NCBI RefSeq assembly: GCF_001590605.1
Contig: NZ_CP014504.1
Location: 2,356,001 to 2,420,000 of the forward strand
DNA: 64,000 bases
Source: Pedobacter cryoconitis
GTDB taxonomy: Bacteria > Bacteroidota > Bacteroidia > Sphingobacteriales > Sphingobacteriaceae
Direction of reading: 5' to 3'
Each line of letters opens with the position of its first letter. Within the stretch, counting starts at the first letter, position 1. Below are positions 25,043 through 33,397 of this stretch, piece after piece. The translations under genes and the position numbers were made by a program. Under the pieces are notes generated by a model that was not told where the DNA came from, ran no database searches, and saw only the letters and a program-made list of their open reading frames with translations.

Positions 25043-25698
25043 GGCCTGTCGAAAAGCGTGAGCTTGTTGGATATGCCCGAGAGACATTCCAGATGAGCCT
25101 TCGGCAGGCCTGCATACTTTTTTGTATCAGCACCTCAGTTTTTTATTATCATGCCAAGCGAAAAGATGATCAGGAGATCATTGATCAGTTATCCGCTCTT
25201 GCGGAATCCCATCGTACCTGGGGTTTCTGGATGATGTATCACCGCCTGCGTAAACTTCAGCATATTTGGAACCATAAACGTGTTTACCGCGTTTACACTT
25301 TGATGCGGCTGAATCTACGCAACAAAAGAAAGAAACGTCTTCCTGCACGCGTAAAAGAGCCGCTGTTGCGTCCAATCTATCCAAATGTAACCTGGAGTTT
25401 GGATTTTATGCATGATACTTTAGCCAGTGGTAAGACAATCAGAACGTTAAATGTAATTGATGATTTTAATCGTGAAGTGCTTTCTATAACTGTCGACACT
25501 AGTTTGCCCTCACAGCGGGTTATAAGGGAGTTGGAAACATTGCTCGACTGGAGAGGAAAACCTGATGCAATTCGATCTGACAACGGTCCTGAATTTATAG
25601 CTGCAGCCCTGTCAGATTGGTGCGAAATCAATGGTATAAGCTGGATTCAGATACAACCTGGCAAGCCCACACAGAACAGTCTGATCGAGCGTTTGTAA
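25036..25698 (+). pseudogene. IS3 transposase OrfB, 5' part (interrupted by IS66)
   Basis: The integrase part of the IS3 transposase: HTH_21-like start ([19 protein letters not shown]; internal ATG at 25093), then the rve domain with catalytic Asp in [10 protein letters not shown] and second Asp in IRSDNGPEF. The frame runs into the IS66 end and stops at the TAA 25696-25698, just past LIER. The third catalytic residue (Glu of LIERFNRT) sits exactly in the 8-bp target, so this half has lost normal continuation. It resumes at 28118. Confidence 0.9.
25687..25694. repeat. 8-bp target duplication of IS66, left copy (GAGCGTTT)
   Basis: GAGCGTTT occurs at 25687-25694 and again at 28118-28125, directly outside the IS66 inverted repeats. 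An 8-bp duplication is normal for IS66. Confidence 0.95.
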
Positions 25699-25767
25699 GC
25701 TAACACTACGGTGCATATTGACATGAGCTTCCGCGGATTATAAATTTGGCTTCATAAAAATATTATT

Positions 25768-26127
25768 ATGGAGCAACAAAAAATCAAAACCCGCAGAGCG
25801 ATATGCATTCGCGGTAAGCAGCTGATTATTCAATTGCTGGAAAAATACGAATCCTCAAAAGCACAGATCAGTCTGGTTCAATTTTGTAAAGATCATGATG
25901 TACCGACAGGTACATTCTATACCTGGCTCAGGTATCAGCGTGAGGGTAAATATAAAGTCAATGGTAGATTTATCGCCCTATCTCCTGAACCCGTATCATT
26001 ACCGGAACCAGCGATGTCACTTCCTGTATTTGCCAGTATAAATTCAGGAGAGTTAACTGTCCAGCTGCATCAATATGTTGCGCCAGAATATATTCAATCG
26101 CTACTGGACAAACGCAGAGGGTTATGA
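25768..26127 (+). CDS. tnpA: IS66 accessory protein TnpA
   Basis: 119 residues with a helix-turn-helix (VQFCKDHDVPTGTFYTWLRY) at about 35-55, as in IS66 TnpA. Its stop overlaps the start of tnpB as ATGA, so the two are translationally coupled. Required with TnpB for transposition of IS66 elements; biochemical role not established. Confidence 0.85.
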   Translation: MEQQKIKTRRAICIRGKQLIIQLLEKYESSKAQISLVQFCKDHDVPTGTFYTWLRYQREGKYKVNGRFIALSPEPVSLPEPAMSLPVFASINSGELTVQLHQYVAPEYIQSLLDKRRGL

Positions 26128-26486
26128 TACCGACCAATAAAAATTATTTTGTATACCCCGATTGTATTGATGGCCGCAAAAGTTTTAACGGGCTTACAGG
26201 GATTATCCGTAGCGAACTGCAACGCGATCCTGCAGGTGGCGATGTGTATATTTTTGTGAGCCGCTCGCGGCAAAGCATCAAATTATTATTCTGGGAACAT
26301 GGCGGCTTTGTGATTTACTATAAGAAGATGGACAATGGGAGTTTTGAAGTTCCGCCACTTCGTGCTGATGGCCAAGGCCGGCATATCAGCGAAATCCAGT
26401 TGCTGCAGGTAATCCGGGGTATTGAATTTCAGAAAGAAAAGCAGCGAGGCAACGTGCGGAAAACTACACTAGCTTTGGAGCAATAA
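26124..26486 (+). CDS. tnpB: IS66 accessory protein TnpB
   Basis: 120 residues with the TnpB signature: YFVYPDCIDGRKSFNGLTGI, then a strand VYIFVSRSRQSIKLLFWEHGGFVIYYKK. Its length fits the family (about 115-120). Starts in the stop of tnpA; a 75-base gap separates it from tnpC. Confidence 0.9.
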   Translation: MIPTNKNYFVYPDCIDGRKSFNGLTGIIRSELQRDPAGGDVYIFVSRSRQSIKLLFWEHGGFVIYYKKMDNGSFEVPPLRADGQGRHISEIQLLQVIRGIEFQKEKQRGNVRKTTLALEQ

Positions 26487-26561
26487 TTGCAAGGAATATT
26501 CATCAAAAATTTGCAGAAAAAAGTATGATTGCTTATTTTTATGACTATCAAATAGCCCTTA

Positions 26562-28106
26562 ATGCAGTCATCAGACACGATTGATTATAAAGAATTGTAT
26601 GAATATTCCCGGAAGGAAAACATCCTTCTACGGGAAGAATTCAAGCAATTGCGTTTGGTAAATGAGCAACTACTTCACCGTTTGGAACAATTGCTCAAAC
26701 TGAGCTTTGGCAGCAAAAGTGAACGCTATGTGGGCAAGGAACAAAGTCCTGGTCAGCTTCGTTTGGGGCTGACCGAAGAAGTTACCGTTGAAGTAAGCGT
26801 ACCTGCATCTGTTGCAACTGAAAAAGCAAAACAGGTGCAGCCAGCACAGGAAAAGAAGAAGCACTTCGTGATTCCTGAAAGTATCGTGGACGAGATCCAG
26901 GAGATCCATCCTGATGTGATTCCTGAAGGCAGCAAATGCACCGGAAGTGAAATCTCTTATCGCCTAAAATGCAGTCCTGCCCGTTTGACAGCCAAAAAGA
27001 TCATCCGTTATAAATACCTGTTACCTACACCTGCCGGTGATCCGGGCCTGACCAGCAAGATTATTATTGCACCTCTTCCTGATGAAGTGATCAGAAACTG
27101 TATGGCTGATGCCTCGCTGCTGGCGACGCTGATCATTGAAAAGTATTGCGACCACCTACCGGTGTACCGCCAGATGACCCGTTTTGATCGTACAGGAATC
27201 AAACTTGCACATTCTACACTGCTGGACTGGATTGCAAAGACCTGCACACTGTTAAATCCATTGTATGAAAAACTTAAACAGGAAGTCCTGCAAAGTAACT
27301 ACCTGATGATGGATGAAACCACGATGAGGGTGATGGATAAAAGTAAAAAAGGAACTACCCACCGGGGGTATTTCTGGGCAGCACAGGCTCCGCCAGCTCA
27401 ACTGGTATTCTTTGAATATCAGCCTGGGCGCAATCAGGAAGTGCCACAGGCACTGCTATCCGATTACAAAGGCTACCTCCAAAGTGACGGGTACAGCTGT
27501 TATGAGACTCTTGCAGTAAACAAGGATATCAAATTGTTATGTTGCATGGCGCATGCCAGGCGCTATTTCCTGGAATCAGAGAAAAATGACCCAAAAAGGG
27601 CTGCATATGCACTGAATGTCTTTGGGCAGCTTTATGATATTGAACGTGAAATCAAGGATAAAACTACCAGTGAGCGCAAGGAAGCCAGACAGGAACTTTC
27701 CAAACCTTTATGGATTCTCTTTGGGCAATGGCTTGAAGAAAATGCAGGAATGCTGAACGAGAAAAGTGCTATTCACAAAGCCTTTGCCTATACCATGAAA
27801 CGATATAAACGGCTATCGGTATATATGGAAAACGGCACCTTAAACATCGATAACAACCCAATTGAGGGTAGTATAAGAGGGATTGCGCTCGGAAGAAAGA
27901 ACTTTCTGTTCTGCGGTTCCCATGATGGAGCGCAAAGAAGTGCCATGTTATATTCTTTCATGGGAACATGCAAATTACAAGGCATTAATCCCATAGTCTG
28001 GATGGTAGATGTATTGAAAAAAATCAATATACAACCCGCTGACCAAATCCAAAATCTTTTACCGCACCGATGGAAAGAGCTGAAGGAAATCGAGCCTGTG
28101 CTGTAG
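26562..28106 (+). CDS. tnpC: IS66 transposase TnpC (DDE)
   Basis: 514 residues in the family order: N-terminal leucine zipper (about 15-55), zinc-binding-like segment, DDE domain and C-terminal tail. Acidic residues are visible in LMMDETTMRVMD, YLQSDGYSCYE and NIDNNPIEGSIRGIALGRKN (Glu), and the C-terminal GINPIVWMVDVLKKI is characteristic. The stop codon lies within the right inverted repeat. It appears intact and carries out the cut-and-paste reaction. Confidence 0.95.
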   Translation: MQSSDTIDYKELYEYSRKENILLREEFKQLRLVNEQLLHRLEQLLKLSFGSKSERYVGKEQSPGQLRLGLTEEVTVEVSVPASVATEKAKQVQPAQEKKKHFVIPESIVDEIQEIHPDVIPEGSKCTGSEISYRLKCSPARLTAKKIIRYKYLLPTPAGDPGLTSKIIIAPLPDEVIRNCMADASLLATLIIEKYCDHLPVYRQMTRFDRTGIKLAHSTLLDWIAKTCTLLNPLYEKLKQEVLQSNYLMMDETTMRVMDKSKKGTTHRGYFWAAQAPPAQLVFFEYQPGRNQEVPQALLSDYKGYLQSDGYSCYETLAVNKDIKLLCCMAHARRYFLESEKNDPKRAAYALNVFGQLYDIEREIKDKTTSERKEARQELSKPLWILFGQWLEENAGMLNEKSAIHKAFAYTMKRYKRLSVYMENGTLNIDNNPIEGSIRGIALGRKNFLFCGSHDGAQRSAMLYSFMGTCKLQGINPIVWMVDVLKKINIQPADQIQNLLPHRWKELKEIEPVL

Positions 28107-28117
28107 TGTTAGCTTAC

Positions 28118-28384
28118 GAGCGTTTTAACAGAACTTTCAGACAGGACGTGCTGGATAGTTATATGTTCGATAATCTGGCTGAGTTAAGAAAATATGCACT
28201 GGCCTGGGCATGGATGTACAACAATGAAAGACCGCATGCAGCGCTGGGCTATAGAACCCCAGTAGAGTTCTTATTGAAATATGGAAAACTTTCAGCGCTG
28301 AAACAGCGCCAGTTTCCCACATTACAACAAGATAATAATAGCAATAGTAATTGGAATTCTTTAGTTTTGAACGTAGCTAGTTAG
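28118..28384 (+). pseudogene. IS3 transposase OrfB, 3' part
   Basis: In frame from the right copy of the target repeat: ERFNRTFRQDVLDSYMF, then WMYNNERPHAALGYRTPVEF, the C-terminal signature of IS3 OrfB. Precise removal of the IS66 element plus one target copy restores LIERFNRTFRQD and a full transposase. Without that it has no start. Confidence 0.9.
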
Positions 28385-28396
28385 GGGAAGATTACA

Positions 28397-28684
28397 ATAA
28401 TGCATACTAGTCTGACGACTTCCGTCTCTCCCCATATTTTTTGTAGCCAGAGATGTTGTAAATATTGTATCTTTATATAACTCATCACTAGGGACAATAC
28501 TATGAGTATAGTGAGGAATATCTAAATTTATCTCCTTACTATCAGTCATATAATCAACAATGTATTTATCTGCATTATTTTTGTTTATAAAAAAATAGTT
28601 ATACCCAATTAATAGTAATGGTAATAGTATTACAGCTCCAATAATATAGCCAAGAAATCCACCCATATTTTTAAACCAACTCAC
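28397..28684 (-). pseudogene. Truncated second immunity-like membrane protein
   Basis: The gene starts with GTG at 28684, overlapping the stop of the upstream paralogue as GTGA. About 96 codons remain: WFKNMGGFLGYIIGAVILLP (one transmembrane helix) to KNMGRDGSRQTSMHY, where the IS3 right end begins. The frame runs on into the IS and stops at 28361. It matches the 28681-29328 protein closely over its first 95 residues, so it is a duplicated copy that lost its C-terminal half. The missing part is not found on the left side of the IS. Confidence 0.8.
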
Positions 28685-29328
28685 TTCCCTTTCTCAAATC
28701 GTTTTTTAAATTCCTCTTTAGACATTACGTATGTAAGATACATCTGAACATTGTATTTATATTGTTCAATAGGAGTATTATAATTTAAACTACATCTGAT
28801 AGTATCTAAAGCTGGTAAGGGAGCATCTACTCCTCTGACGCTTAAAACTTGGATAGGCTGTTCTTTCGTTCCGTAAGATGGATCATCAATATCTTTTTTA
28901 TTTATTGTTATTAAAACATCTTTATTGCTAATAGAGTAAAAGAAACCCCAACTAGGACATTCAACCCCCTGTCCAACATATTGAATATCAAACATTGTTA
29001 TCTGATAATATCTTTTGCTTTTCTGATCAAAAAATATCCTGTACTGCATCTCACTCCGATCACTTCCGTCTCTACCCATATTTTTTGATTTGACAGATCG
29101 GGTAATTCTTTTTATCTCATTTAACTTATTATGAGGAGGTTCTTCTTTATGATAATCGGGCACAAAAATTTTCATCTCGATAGAGCTCTCAATATAATTA
29201 TTCATAAACCTCTGCCCGTCATTTTTGTTAATTAAAAAATGATTATATGCTAGTAATAATAACGGCAAAATAAATACAGCCCCAATAATGTAACCTATGT
29301 ACCCACCCATGTTCTTTAACAAACTCAT
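28681..29328 (-). CDS. Single-pass membrane protein, candidate immunity protein of the PAAR-like effector
   Basis: 215 residues. N-terminal helix at about 9-29 (YIGYIIGAVFILPLLLLAY), then a soluble domain of about 180 residues with no recognised fold (motifs SKNMGRDGSD and VECPSWGFFYSISNKD). It follows the PAAR-like effector gene by one base and is duplicated in tandem (28397-28684). A tandem array of small, diverging membrane proteins directly behind a secreted effector is typical of immunity genes. A membrane location would fit a toxin acting on the membrane or in the periplasm. Role inferred from context. Confidence 0.65.
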   Translation of the reverse strand: MSLLKNMGGYIGYIIGAVFILPLLLLAYNHFLINKNDGQRFMNNYIESSIEMKIFVPDYHKEEPPHNKLNEIKRITRSVKSKNMGRDGSDRSEMQYRIFFDQKSKRYYQITMFDIQYVGQGVECPSWGFFYSISNKDVLITINKKDIDDPSYGTKEQPIQVLSVRGVDAPLPALDTIRCSLNYNTPIEQYKYNVQMYLTYVMSKEEFKKRFEKGK

Positions 29329-29329
29329 A

Positions 29330-30529
29330 TTAACCTTTTAATGCTGTTATATCAATTCCATTTTTTTGCAAAGTATTCGAAATGGAAATATCTCTTAGAT
29401 TTCCTCTTACATTATCAAAGCTTTCATCTTCAGCCTTATTCGCACTATATTCTATTGCGAAATTCCCAACTGCCCCCGCAATACCGATACCGAATCCAAC
29501 AAAAAAACTTTTATTAAATAAAGTTGGAGGAGAGCGTCTGGCTACACTTGCTGCAAACCTGGAATTAGCTGCCCTGCGAGCAACATTAGCAGCTTGCTCA
29601 TCAGCTCCGTTAGCGGCTAACCTGGCAGCTCTCGCTTCTTGTTCCGCCGCCTGCCGTTCAAAATGAGCAGCTTGCCTTAACTGGCTTTGAGAGGTAGCAC
29701 TACTGCGCTGAATTTTAACTTTTGTCGCCTCAGCTCCAAAGCCTGTTGCTTGATTAATAGCTTCTTGTTTTCCTGAAGAAGCCAGATCTCCACCCAATGT
29801 TCTTGGCTCTGTAACCTCGTCATTGAGCATTTTGCGCTGATTATCCTGAGAATCATTTTCTCCAAGAGCATAAAAAGTTGTACCCAAGCTCATCCCAATA
29901 ATAGCCCCAAGCGGATTTCCCAAAAAAGTAAATCCGGTAATTAAACCTTGAAACAATTGTGACTGAACATGCCTGTTAACCTCCTTATTATTATTTTCAG
30001 CATAATTTGTCGCATACTGTTGTGCCAATACAGGATCAGGAACAATGGAAACGATCCCCCCCTGGCTACACGATAATACTGAGGTTTGTAATAAAGCTTT
30101 TTGCTTATCAATATAAACAGTCTCATGTACCAATTTCCAGGTACCAGATTTAGTCACATCACAATTATGTGATTTAACTTCACCTGCAATTACGCATCCT
30201 ACCCCTCCAACAAATGCTGCACTTGCCAATATTGCTATTGGACCTAAAGCCAGACCTCCTGTACCAACTACAAGTGCCACAGCTAAAGCACCAACTAAAA
30301 TACCAATTGCTACCCCGACCAACATCATACCAAGTCCTTTCCAGAACTTCGCAGGGTTCTTACAGACAAACGTGTCAGTTATTTTTCGGTCGTTAATATT
30401 TAATAATTGTCTTTCTTCACTTTTATAAAACGTCGTACTCCCATGTTCATGCGCTAACTTAAGTGGTTTTGCTACCGTCATGTTAGTACAAACTACACAG
30501 GTATCCTTGGGTATAAATGACTTACTCAT
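29330..30529 (-). CDS. PAAR-like (DUF4280-type) T6SS spike protein with hydrophobic effector regions
   Basis: 399 residues. Residues about 1-60 and 117-165 resemble a PAAR-like DUF4280 domain (FIPKDTCVVC, HNCDVTKSGTWKLV, DKQKALLQTSVLSCSQGGIV), split by a long hydrophobic insert at about 66-116. An Ala/Arg-rich helical region (about 280-335) and a second hydrophobic helix (about 347-367, VGFGIGIAGAVGNFAIEY) follow. PAAR-like proteins cap the VgrG spike of type VI secretion systems and carry effectors. No known enzyme motif is visible; the hydrophobic parts suggest a membrane-inserting toxin. The ATG overlaps the stop of the upstream gene (ATGA) and two immunity-like genes follow. Confidence 0.7.
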   Translation of the reverse strand: MSKSFIPKDTCVVCTNMTVAKPLKLAHEHGSTTFYKSEERQLLNINDRKITDTFVCKNPAKFWKGLGMMLVGVAIGILVGALAVALVVGTGGLALGPIAILASAAFVGGVGCVIAGEVKSHNCDVTKSGTWKLVHETVYIDKQKALLQTSVLSCSQGGIVSIVPDPVLAQQYATNYAENNNKEVNRHVQSQLFQGLITGFTFLGNPLGAIIGMSLGTTFYALGENDSQDNQRKMLNDEVTEPRTLGGDLASSGKQEAINQATGFGAEATKVKIQRSSATSQSQLRQAAHFERQAAEQEARAARLAANGADEQAANVARRAANSRFAASVARRSPPTLFNKSFFVGFGIGIAGAVGNFAIEYSANKAEDESFDNVRGNLRDISISNTLQKNGIDITALKG

Positions 30530-31467
30530 AGGTCTACTAATTTTAGCTCATAATTAACAGTGATCTGTACATTATTTTTAACCTCTTCAATGATAACGAC
30601 ATTAGCATTCTGTAATACATTTCCAGCAGTATTCAAGGTATAGCTATTACTATATTTGTAATCATACTCAGTGTAGCTATAACCAATATAGGGTTTAAAT
30701 TTATCGTTATACATTTCAATAAGATTATCCTTATTGATATCTTTTTTATTTAAAGTGCCTTGCTGATTTATTGTGATAGATTCGGGAGATTCCTGAACTA
30801 CAGATTGGTTTATATCTAATAATAACAGTTTGTGATCAAATAAATTAGATAAGTAGTACTTAGTAAAAGGTTCAAAATCTTCTTTCGAAACCAGGTACTT
30901 ATCGAATATAAGATCAAAAAACATCTTGGCTTCATAATCAGCAAGCAACAAATTATCAGTGTGAATCTGCTCCTCTACCATATCCATAAAAGTATTGATG
31001 TTATTCCACTCCTCATCAGATTTTAAAAAACTGAACTTATTCACCACATCCTTCTTATATTGCTCCCAAGCTACGATTACTCTGCTTTTATCCTCAATTC
31101 TGCTCATTTTCCCACTCTGCAAATTCGGAGTAATGGAAACATTACATTTCACTTTATCAACGTCACACAGTAAATCAATTGCAGTTTCTAATTGTGGTGG
31201 TTCAAACCTCACAACATTTTCGATCAACTCTAAACCAATATTATTTATAAGACCATTCATTGAATTTTTAGTCACTAAATACTCTTGCTTCGTGTTACCA
31301 TGACTAATAATTTGTCCATTAAATTTTGTAATGATAATTTGTTCTACCCTATACCTGTATTTTTCTGATGAAATATCCTGACGATCCGCCGGTTGTTCAA
31401 TTATTTCAGGTTGAGATGCTACAATATTTGTATTTTTCTCTTCTTCAAAAAAAGTAAATCTGCTCAT
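30526..31467 (-). CDS. Unknown protein between VgrG and PAAR-like effector, possible adaptor
   Basis: 313 residues, soluble, without signal peptide. The N-terminus is disordered and acidic (TFFEEEKNTN), followed by an all-beta segment (RYRVEQIIITKFNGQI), a helical middle (about 125-210) and a C-terminal beta part. No family recognised. It starts 3 bases after the VgrG stop and ends overlapping the PAAR-like gene, so it is made in step with both. In other T6SS loci this position is taken by effector-loading adaptors or chaperones; this is inference from position. Confidence 0.6.
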   Translation of the reverse strand: MSRFTFFEEEKNTNIVASQPEIIEQPADRQDISSEKYRYRVEQIIITKFNGQIISHGNTKQEYLVTKNSMNGLINNIGLELIENVVRFEPPQLETAIDLLCDVDKVKCNVSITPNLQSGKMSRIEDKSRVIVAWEQYKKDVVNKFSFLKSDEEWNNINTFMDMVEEQIHTDNLLLADYEAKMFFDLIFDKYLVSKEDFEPFTKYYLSNLFDHKLLLLDINQSVVQESPESITINQQGTLNKKDINKDNLIEMYNDKFKPYIGYSYTEYDYKYSNSYTLNTAGNVLQNANVVIIEEVKNNVQITVNYELKLVDL

Positions 31468-31469
31468 GT

Positions 31470-33251
31470 TTAATTTATATTTACGGGTCCACCTTCTATT
31501 TTTTGTTCACCTTTCGCACTGCTGGTAATTTTACCGCTTGCCTTCGTTTCTTTGCTACTCGCATTAATAGCTATAGTAGTATTTTCTAAAGATCCAATAT
31601 TTACCTTAGCCCCTTTCAACGGATCAGCATTCGCATTAATAGCATCCTTACCCTGAATATTGATAACCTTACCGATTAAATCAATTGTACCATTAGAATT
31701 GAGAGTAATACTACTTTCCCCAGATCTTATAATAACCTTTGTTCCAGCCACTAATTCAACAGTATCATTCCCATTAGTAATATTAATAAAATTACATTCA
31801 TCAGTTCCCAAATGAAGCGCATGATTCAAATCGTCAAAAGTCAACCTGCTCCCCATCCTCGAACTCAACCCTTTCACATTACTATTCTTGAACCCTTTAC
31901 TATCGCCATTTTTGCCATGATAAACACTTCCTAACACTACTGGCCTCGCAATATTCCCTTCCTCAAAAGCAATCATTACCTGATCACCTTTTTCAGGAAT
32001 TACATGAAAACCACGATTCGACCCCGTATCTCCACTCCCTGCATTTGGACTCATCACCCTTAACCATTCACTCGGATCATTAGTCTGGCAGGCCCACTTA
32101 AACTTCACCTTCACTCTACCTTGTCCTTGCGGATCATCATTATCCAAAACATCAGCAAGCTGCATATCCGGATCAGGTCTTTTATAATTTTTAACCACCA
32201 AACGCTCTGTGGTAGAAACTAATCCTTCGAAAGTATTCACATAATGTCCTCTATCATCAATCGTATGACTTACTGAGGTGATTAGAAATTTACCCAGACT
32301 TTCTGTTATAAAGGACAGTTCTTGCCTGAGACTCATGGTGATATCTACAATTGACCCTAACGCAACCTCTGGATTATCACCACTGGCGCTTATCTTCAAC
32401 AGCTGGCTGATATTCGCTTTTTCCTCATTATCCACCAGATTTTTAATATCGCTGCCATTATCTACACGAATTAAAGAAGGCTGATTAAAAGTCTTGCTAT
32501 AAGTCGTATTTGAAGCATTTATCGCATGAACCAGATCCAGCCTGCCCTCAGCTTTACCAGAACTTTCGCTTTGCAGCATCTCGTCCTGCTTTGGATTATA
32601 CGCAAACCTTTTATTCTTTATCGGAGCAACTTCCATTGCATATTGTAAGCTATTCACATCCCTCCCATAAAACAAACTCACTTCCTTCTGCGTATCTGGT
32701 TTACCGAAATTAAGGCTCATACCATCGTAGAAAAACCACTCATGATACTCGCCACTCAGCCGGTTCAAAAACTCAAAATCGCTCTCACGATATTGAATCA
32801 CATAATCTATAGGGGTTTTTCTGGTCGCATTGGTAACTATCCGCAAATCATTAGCAGGAGTATCATGTGTAGCCAGTTTTACAATGGTGCCTAAATCCTT
32901 ATCCAGATAGGAACCCAAATCAGGCCCCCTGTCAATCAGTATGGTCGGGCTATACCCGCTCACAACCAATACACCATGATATCCATTACTTTGTGTCAGC
33001 TCAACTTTGGTGACTAAACCAGCAAAAATCTGCTGTTTGCCAAGCACATAGCCAAATGATGCGCTTAATGTTTTACCTACAAAGTCACGGCTATTGTCCA
33101 GATTGATTAACCCTGGTGCGCCCATTTCATCATGATTAAACCTAAGTTCAAAATAATGGTGCGCATTAAAATGTTGTTGAAGAGTGAAAGAGCTAAAATG
33201 AGAAATAGTCTTATCCCCTATACTGATCTCCTTGATTAAATTATTTTCCAT
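31470..33251 (-). CDS. vgrG: VgrG, type VI secretion tip protein
   Basis: 593 residues. N-terminal gp27-like part (about 1-370) with YRESDFEFLNRLSGEYHEWF, the usual signature in domain 2; gp5-like OB fold (about 375-460) with DPQGQGRVKVKFKW and GDQVMIAFEEGNIARPVVLG; C-terminal beta-helix needle (about 470-593) of short repeats (LVAGTKVIIRSGESSITLN). It forms the trimeric spike that pierces the target. The other T6SS structural genes are not in the window, so this is an orphan vgrG cassette. First gene of a five-gene operon with adaptor, PAAR-like effector and immunity-like genes. Confidence 0.93.
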   Translation of the reverse strand: MENNLIKEISIGDKTISHFSSFTLQQHFNAHHYFELRFNHDEMGAPGLINLDNSRDFVGKTLSASFGYVLGKQQIFAGLVTKVELTQSNGYHGVLVVSGYSPTILIDRGPDLGSYLDKDLGTIVKLATHDTPANDLRIVTNATRKTPIDYVIQYRESDFEFLNRLSGEYHEWFFYDGMSLNFGKPDTQKEVSLFYGRDVNSLQYAMEVAPIKNKRFAYNPKQDEMLQSESSGKAEGRLDLVHAINASNTTYSKTFNQPSLIRVDNGSDIKNLVDNEEKANISQLLKISASGDNPEVALGSIVDITMSLRQELSFITESLGKFLITSVSHTIDDRGHYVNTFEGLVSTTERLVVKNYKRPDPDMQLADVLDNDDPQGQGRVKVKFKWACQTNDPSEWLRVMSPNAGSGDTGSNRGFHVIPEKGDQVMIAFEEGNIARPVVLGSVYHGKNGDSKGFKNSNVKGLSSRMGSRLTFDDLNHALHLGTDECNFINITNGNDTVELVAGTKVIIRSGESSITLNSNGTIDLIGKVINIQGKDAINANADPLKGAKVNIGSLENTTIAINASSKETKASGKITSSAKGEQKIEGGPVNIN

Positions 33252-33397
33252 GTTTTGAGCGTTGCCTCTCAGCAGATTAAAATATTTGGTAATCTACACG
33301 AACCAAATACCGTTCCAAAACAGAAATAAATTACAATATTAATTAACCATTCATTAATACATGATTAAAACAATTGATATGAAAATCAATAAAAAAA

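Larger units (their letters stand above)
25695..28117 (+). mobile_element. IS66-family insertion sequence (2423 bp)
   Basis: 15-bp perfect terminal repeats: GTAAGCTAACACTAC at 25695-25709 and its complement at 28103-28117. It contains tnpA, tnpB and tnpC in order and is flanked by the 8-bp repeat GAGCGTTT. All three genes are open, so it may still be active. It sits inside orfB of the IS3 element. Confidence 0.95.
24717..28396 (+). mobile_element. IS3-family element, interrupted by an IS66-family element
   Basis: Terminal inverted repeats start TGTAATCTTCCC at 24717 and end with the complement GGGGAAGATTACA at 28396. Without the IS66 insert and its duplicated 8 bases the element is about 1249 bp, normal for IS3. 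It has orfA and orfB with a slippery A AAA AAG. No matching direct repeat flanks it (left ...TAGCTA, right ATAATGC...), and the right flank is a truncated gene whose continuation is not found at the left flank, suggesting a deletion or recombination next to the element. Confidence 0.88.

Noticed and set aside
28361-28396. Natural C-terminus of the second immunity-like protein
   Set aside because: The last codons are read from the IS3 right end, so this stop is not that of the original gene.
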